In this document: positions 60,525 to 64,000 of the stretch, one piece after another
Layout: each line of letters opens with the position of its first letter
Position numbering within the stretch: the stretch's first letter is position 1
DNA from: Bacteriovorax sp. PP10
GTDB taxonomy: Bacteria > Bdellovibrionota > Bacteriovoracia > Bacteriovoracales > Bacteriovoracaceae
Length of the DNA stretch: 64,000 nucleotides
NCBI RefSeq assembly: GCF_035013165.1
Contig: NZ_JAYGJQ010000002.1
Location: forward strand, 434,001 to 498,000
Direction: 5' to 3'
The notes under the pieces: generated by a model
The model's database searches: none
Told to the model about the DNA's origin: nothing
The model's input: only the letters and a program-made list of their open reading frames with translations
Made by a program: the position numbers and the translations under genes

Positions 60525-61475
60525 CTAACTAACTGATAATTTATTAATCTGTTGAATGGTTATACTTAAATACTCTTCAGCTTCATTCTCACTAAAATGT
60601 AATTTGGCCACTGAGCAAAGCTCAATATTGCGAATCATTTGATAAATATCCATTCTTTTAAGTTCAGACGTTGAGAACTCTGTTTTCTTGTAACCTTTTA
60701 AGAAAGCATCTCTACTGTTGGCCAAGTCTTCTTCGTGAGATCTCCATCTGCAAAAATCGTATAATGGGTCTCCTGCGAATGCCCATTCAAAATCAAGAAC
60801 GGCAGTTACTTTAAGGTTATGATGTAGAAGATTGCCTAAGTGATAATCAACATGAACTAGATTAGATGAAGTCACTAGAGAAAGTTCTAGAAAATGAGTT
60901 TCAAATATTTTCCATATATTTGCTTCAACACTTTCATCTATAATCTTAAGATTCATTGCCTCATTAAGATGAAAAGAAAGTTTTGCTTTGAGGTAATCAG
61001 GCCATGTTTTGGTTCTAGGCAGTGGTCCCGACGATGAAAGTTCTCCAAAAAAATCAAATAAATGTTGATTTAATTTAAAAAGATTTTTACCAGCTTCTTC
61101 AGAAACTTTTATTCTTTGATCAATACTTAAATTTTTCCAATCACTTTCTATGTTTGTTCCAGGAAGCATTTCAGTGATTAATACATCAAAGCCGATATGC
61201 TCTTTTGAGTCATCAAGATAAACAATTTGGGGAACAGGTATGTCGCTTTTTTTTAGCAAATTAAAAACAAAAAACTCACGTTGATATTTTGGAAGCTGTG
61301 GGTCTCTCGCATTAAAGCGAAAGACAAACGATTGATTCACAAAAAAACATGGATTCACCCACCCTTCAGTGTCCATTTTAATGTTTTTAACTTCTCCAAG
61401 ATTGTACTTGTTCATTAAAGGAGCAATTGATTGCTCACAGAGTTTTTTTATTTCGAGATGATTATGAGTGCGCAT
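60525..61475 (-). CDS. aminoglycoside phosphotransferase (APH)-family kinase
   Basis: 316 residues. The catalytic loop LVHVDYHLGNLLHHN (HxDxxxxN; Asp is the base) and the Mg-binding AVLDFEWAFAGDPLYDFCRW define the APH/choline-kinase fold. Upstream IGFDVLITEMLPGTN corresponds to the hinge. The protein could phosphorylate an aminoglycoside, homoserine, sugar or other small alcohol; sequence gives no selectivity. It forms module 3 alone, between copy C and the tRNA. The start has a weak ribosome site. Confidence 0.88.
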   Translation of the reverse strand: MRTHNHLEIKKLCEQSIAPLMNKYNLGEVKNIKMDTEGWVNPCFFVNQSFVFRFNARDPQLPKYQREFFVFNLLKKSDIPVPQIVYLDDSKEHIGFDVLITEMLPGTNIESDWKNLSIDQRIKVSEEAGKNLFKLNQHLFDFFGELSSSGPLPRTKTWPDYLKAKLSFHLNEAMNLKIIDESVEANIWKIFETHFLELSLVTSSNLVHVDYHLGNLLHHNLKVTAVLDFEWAFAGDPLYDFCRWRSHEEDLANSRDAFLKGYKKTEFSTSELKRMDIYQMIRNIELCSVAKLHFSENEAEEYLSITIQQINKLSVS

Positions 61476-61522
61476 AAATGAGGTTATATTTTTAAAACAA
61501 GGACGTGAAAAGTGAATAAATT

Positions 61523-61587
61523 AAAAGTTCGAGACACACAGACGGGTGGTCTTGGAAGTATTCGTAATGAAAGGATTTTTAAAATGG
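61523..61587 (-). repeat. copy D flank: tRNA-Arg 3' flanking sequence
   Basis: The intact parental form of the repeat: 65 bases directly 3' of the tRNA (including CCA), of which about 37 plus 20 bases recur in copy A and 12 plus 17 in copy C. Confidence 0.75.
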
Positions 61588-61661
61588 CGCACCCGTCAGG
61601 ATTCGAACCTGAGACCTACCGATTAGAAATCGGTTGCTCTATCCAGCTGAGCTACGGGTGC
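61585..61661 (-). tRNA. tRNA-Arg(UCU)
   Basis: Complete cloverleaf on the minus strand with encoded CCA: acceptor GCACCCG/CGGGTGC, D arm GCTC-AGCTGGATA-GAGC, anticodon stem ACCGA/TCGGT with loop TTTCTAA (anticodon TCT), T arm TCAGG-TTCGAAT-CCTGA and discriminator G. The 5' end is 61661. It reads AGA codons, which are common in this AT-rich genome. Its 3' end and flank are repeated upstream in the array. Confidence 0.96.
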
Positions 61662-61682
61662 ATGCGTATGGAAGTGAAGAGA

Positions 61683-61711
61683 AAAATAATGGTTTTAAGG
61701 CATAAAGTCAA
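61683..61711 (-). promoter_or_regulatory. promoter of tRNA-Arg
   Basis: On the minus strand TTGACT (61711-61706), a 17-base spacer and TATTTT (61688-61683), about 21 bases ahead of the tRNA 5' end. Confidence 0.65.
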
Positions 61712-61797
61712 GTAGAAGATGATGTTTTACACGGTCTAAGTACCTAAAATTTTAAATAAATCTTCCACATTCAAAGATTCTTCCTTAGACTAGTGTA

Positions 61798-63105
61798 ATG
61801 AAGACAAAAAGCTTTTACTCATTTCCCGAAGTTGTAGCGCATATTAAGACGGCACGGCCGACTTTGTTTCATTCTTCGCAAACATCGACAGTTATTCCTT
61901 TCGAAAAACTCGATGGAGCGCTTGGAAGCGAGACTGTATTGGGAAATCTTTCAACGATTAAAGGAAATCTGGAAATGCTCTCAAATGGAAATTTGAAAGT
62001 GACGGGTTTTGTAACGTGGAAAGAGGCAAAAGAGTTTTGCTTACAACACGGAAGAGAAATCATGACGTCTCCAACGGAAGAGCTCGCAGGAGTTCTGGCC
62101 GGTATCGCGACAAGCTGTACAGGGGAGAGATCGTTTGGTTTTAAAAATCTTCGTTCGCAAATTGTTGAGCTGACTTTTGTTGATTATGAAGGGAAAGATG
62201 TCACTCTTTACGCTGATAGAAAATTAGAGTGTGGGATTGATCTCTCAACTTACCAAGCAGACTTCGCTCATTACAAACTTTATAAAAATGCTCCCTACCC
62301 AAGACTAGAATTCGAAACTGATCTTATGACTGGGACAGAAGGACAGTTGGGTGTAATTGAGAGTGCAGTTCTAAGAACGATAGAGCACTTTCCAGAGACT
62401 TTTATTTTTATGTTACTTCCTCGTTGGGAAGAAGACTTTAAACCTCACTTAGAGGTGTTTAAGGCCGTTCAAAACTTTAGAACACAGGTTCGTGCTTGCG
62501 AATTCATTGATTCGAATTCACTTTCATATCTTCCGACGGAAAAAAATCCTGGAAAGAATCAAGACGTCATTTTTTTAGAAATTAGAAAAGATGAATTCGA
62601 AGATATCTATGAAAACTTACTTAGCCATTTAACTTTAATCAACGAAGATCAGATTTTCGAAATGGATGCCACTAAGTGCCGCGACCTGAGAGTAAGTGTT
62701 CCCCGTGCTATTTTTGAGAGAAATAGTCAGATGGGAGTGACGAAAAAAGGAACGGATGTACAGGTGAGTCCTGAGAGATTCGAAGACCTTTTAAACCATT
62801 ACAGAGAGATGGGGAAGGTTGGAGTAGCCTATAATTTATTTGGCCACTTCGGTGATGCGCATTTGCACTTTAACTTTATGCCGACTCCTGATAAGAATGA
62901 CTTCTGTAACGCTCAACTGGAATCCCTTTACTCTAAAGTTTTAGAGTGGAAAGGCTCTCCATTTGCTGAGCATGGAATCGGACTTTTAAAGAGAAAATTT
63001 ATTGCACCATTTTACAACGACCATCAAAAAAGTGTCTTCAGAGCACTTAAAAATAAATACGATCCTAAGGGACAATTTTTTCCTGAGGGATTTATGACAT
63101 GTTAA
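61798..63105 (+). CDS. FAD-binding oxidoreductase, GlcD/D-lactate dehydrogenase type
   Basis: 435 residues. The N-terminal PCMH FAD-binding half includes TVIPFEKLDGALGS and EELAGVLAGIATSCTGERSFGFKNLRSQIVELTFVD, and ETDLMTGTEGQLGVIESAVLRT. The C-terminal cap shows AYNLFGHFGDAHLHFNFMP (His cluster for the hydroxyacid) and PFAEHGIGLLKRKF with NKYDPKGQFFPEG, diagnostic for GlcD and D-lactate dehydrogenases. It oxidises a D-2-hydroxy acid and passes electrons onward. The N-terminus is somewhat shorter than usual. Its stop overlaps the rsgA start by several bases. Confidence 0.9.
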   Translation: MKTKSFYSFPEVVAHIKTARPTLFHSSQTSTVIPFEKLDGALGSETVLGNLSTIKGNLEMLSNGNLKVTGFVTWKEAKEFCLQHGREIMTSPTEELAGVLAGIATSCTGERSFGFKNLRSQIVELTFVDYEGKDVTLYADRKLECGIDLSTYQADFAHYKLYKNAPYPRLEFETDLMTGTEGQLGVIESAVLRTIEHFPETFIFMLLPRWEEDFKPHLEVFKAVQNFRTQVRACEFIDSNSLSYLPTEKNPGKNQDVIFLEIRKDEFEDIYENLLSHLTLINEDQIFEMDATKCRDLRVSVPRAIFERNSQMGVTKKGTDVQVSPERFEDLLNHYREMGKVGVAYNLFGHFGDAHLHFNFMPTPDKNDFCNAQLESLYSKVLEWKGSPFAEHGIGLLKRKFIAPFYNDHQKSVFRALKNKYDPKGQFFPEGFMTC

Positions 63106-64000
63106 GAAAGGCACGCGTCTTTAAATCCGGTAAAAGAGAATTCGAATGCAAAATCTTCGAGACAAATGAAATGGTCATGGCCACGGCATTGGGGAATCTT
63201 CTTAAGGGAGATGAAAACTCAATTGTTGTCGGCGACTATGTCATGATCGATGAACACAATACGATTATGGAAGTGCTGAAGCGTACCAATGAAATGTTTC
63301 GTCTGATTGTTCGTGAACAAAAGAAAAAAGTAACAGCATCAAACTGTGACCTGATGGTTATCGTGAGTTCTGTTTCTCGTCCGGAATATAAAAGAGGAAT
63401 CGTTGATCGATTCCTGGTTCGTGCTCATCAATGGGGGATTCGTCCTCTGATGGTTTTTAACAAGATGGATGAATACGATTCAGCCACTCTTGATATCAAG
63501 TTTGAATTTGATCGCATGAATAACTTAGGCATTGAGTGCTTTGAAGTTTCAGCGGCGAAACAAGATTATAAAAATCAATTTTTGGAATTAGGTTTAGAAG
63601 ACCTGAAGCAAAGACTACAAGGAAAGACGTCGATCTTTTTAGGCCAGTCGGGTGTGGGGAAAAGTAAACTTATCAGTGCGGCTTCAGAGGGGAAAATCAA
63701 TCTTCTTTCTCGTGATGTTGGTAAAGTGGGTAAGGGAAAGCACACGACAACCTGGAGTGAGATTGTTGACTGCGATACTATGTCTTTAATGGATTCTCCC
63801 GGGATCAGATCCTTTGGGGTAGAGGATTTATTAGAGGAAGACCTAATAACGTACTTTCCAGATATCGAAGAAGGTGCGGTTCAATGTAAGTTCTCGAATT
63901 GTGCACACACGGAAGATTCACCAGGGTGTTTTTTCTATTCTAAACTTGACCAAAACGCTTACGAAACAACACTTATCATGTCGAGATTAGAATCCTATCT
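63099..64000 (+). CDS. rsgA: ribosome small-subunit-dependent GTPase RsgA, 3'-truncated by window
   Basis: The frame opens at ATG 63099 (MLRKARVFKSGKR), overlapping the end of the FAD gene by 7 bases, and is open to the window edge (about 300 residues). An OB-like N-terminal domain is followed by a circularly permuted GTPase: G4 MVFNKMDEY, G1 FLGQSGVGKSKL, G3 MDSPGIRSFG, then the zinc knuckle QCKFSNCAHTEDSPGC. RsgA helps mature the 30S subunit. GAGGG is upstream of the start. The missing C-terminus would be only a short helix. Confidence 0.95.
   Translation, partial: MLRKARVFKSGKREFECKIFETNEMVMATALGNLLKGDENSIVVGDYVMIDEHNTIMEVLKRTNEMFRLIVREQKKKVTASNCDLMVIVSSVSRPEYKRGIVDRFLVRAHQWGIRPLMVFNKMDEYDSATLDIKFEFDRMNNLGIECFEVSAAKQDYKNQFLELGLEDLKQRLQGKTSIFLGQSGVGKSKLISAASEGKINLLSRDVGKVGKGKHTTTWSEIVDCDTMSLMDSPGIRSFGVEDLLEEDLITYFPDIEEGAVQCKFSNCAHTEDSPGCFFYSKLDQNAYETTLIMSRLESY

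Larger units (their letters stand above)
57427..61661. mobile_element. tRNA-Arg-associated cassette array (candidate)
   Basis: Three short modules (57541-58866, 58904-60458, 60514-61522) are each bordered by same-orientation repeats A, B, C and the intact tRNA-Arg D. The repeats share TGGCGC(A/G)C(C/T)CG, equal to the end of the tRNA acceptor stem with CCA, and A, B and C also share a T-arm-like GTTTCGAAC hairpin. Copies A and D further share about 37 bases of tRNA 3' flank. Cargo genes (metalloprotease-like proteins, cupin, APH) abut the repeats. This matches serial insertion at a tRNA; no integrase is visible here. A fifth partial copy (E) and two GNATs may extend it to 56415. Confidence 0.55.

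Noticed and set aside
56415-61661. Array as a chromosomal integron
   Set aside because: The repeats lack the attC core GTTRRRY and the hairpin layout of attC; they derive from a tRNA 3' end, and no integron integrase is seen.
56415-61661. CRISPR array from spaced repeats
   Set aside because: Repeats are more than 1 kb apart with genes between them; no other short regular repeat array was found in the window.
61512-61715. Open frame of 67 codons on the plus strand containing MAHPSGFEPETYRLEIGC
   Set aside because: It is the antisense of the tRNA-Arg gene; this peptide is a well-known artefact of translating across tRNA genes.
61798-63105. Berberine-bridge or cytokinin-dehydrogenase assignment
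   Set aside because: The C-terminal FGHFGDAHLHFNF and EHGIGLLKRKF motifs match GlcD/D-lactate dehydrogenases instead.

Overview
The window is AT-rich bacterial DNA with dense coding on both strands and many start/stop overlaps. Its contents are trimeric fibre-type adhesin sequence, two near-identical chemoreceptors with cheR and cheD, many lipoproteins and secreted proteins, and an AmpG muropeptide importer. This fits a Gram-negative bacterium of the Bdellovibrionota, most like the Bacteriovorax/Peredibacter branch. That assignment is inferred from gene style; no 16S gene is present.

Layout. 1-7.0 kb: the end of a large fibre protein, then two tandem paralogous membrane proteins of about 700 residues and a terminator. 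7.1-8.1 kb: an HxlR regulator overlapping a GreA/GreB-like factor. 8.3-17.8 kb: chemotaxis (MCP1; MCP2-cheR-cheD), interrupted by a flavin-reductase-like gene behind a ribosome-site hairpin, an RRM protein, a methyltransferase, a secreted PLD nuclease and methionine aminopeptidase. 17.8-31.5 kb: two lipoproteins, a GAF histidine kinase, a nitronate-monooxygenase-like enzyme, two GNATs, AmpG, a lone receiver domain, secreted proteins and malic enzyme.

31.6-47.4 kb is the most striking metabolic region. Four facing transcription units carry four Rieske oxygenases, a ferredoxin, an AurF-like diiron oxygenase, a ferritin-like diiron protein, a fatty-acid-hydroxylase/sterol-desaturase protein, an SDR, a possible Mpo1-like protein, a GH3-type acyl-adenylating enzyme, a hexapeptide transferase, a stand-alone E2/CAT-fold acyltransferase, a CPA2 antiporter and an MMPL/RND exporter. 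The genes overlap by a few bases, so they probably act together. The best reading is an uncharacterised biosynthesis-and-export cluster for a heavily oxidised, probably lipidic and possibly amide-linked product.

47.4-56.3 kb: a secreted protein, GNAT, Nudix, a 1570-residue propeller lipoprotein that may be transcribed leaderless from a sigma-28-like promoter, an ASCH protein and a secreted protein made of seven 21-residue cysteine repeats. 56.4-61.7 kb: short accessory modules (paired GNATs, two HExxH proteins, a lipoprotein, cupin, APH-type kinase) punctuated by repeats resembling the 3' end and flank of an intact tRNA-Arg(UCU), which closes the series. This looks like a stepwise tRNA-associated cassette array, with no integrase in view. 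61.8-64 kb: a GlcD-type FAD oxidoreductase and rsgA, which runs off the window.

All functions are read from motifs and context; no database search was possible.
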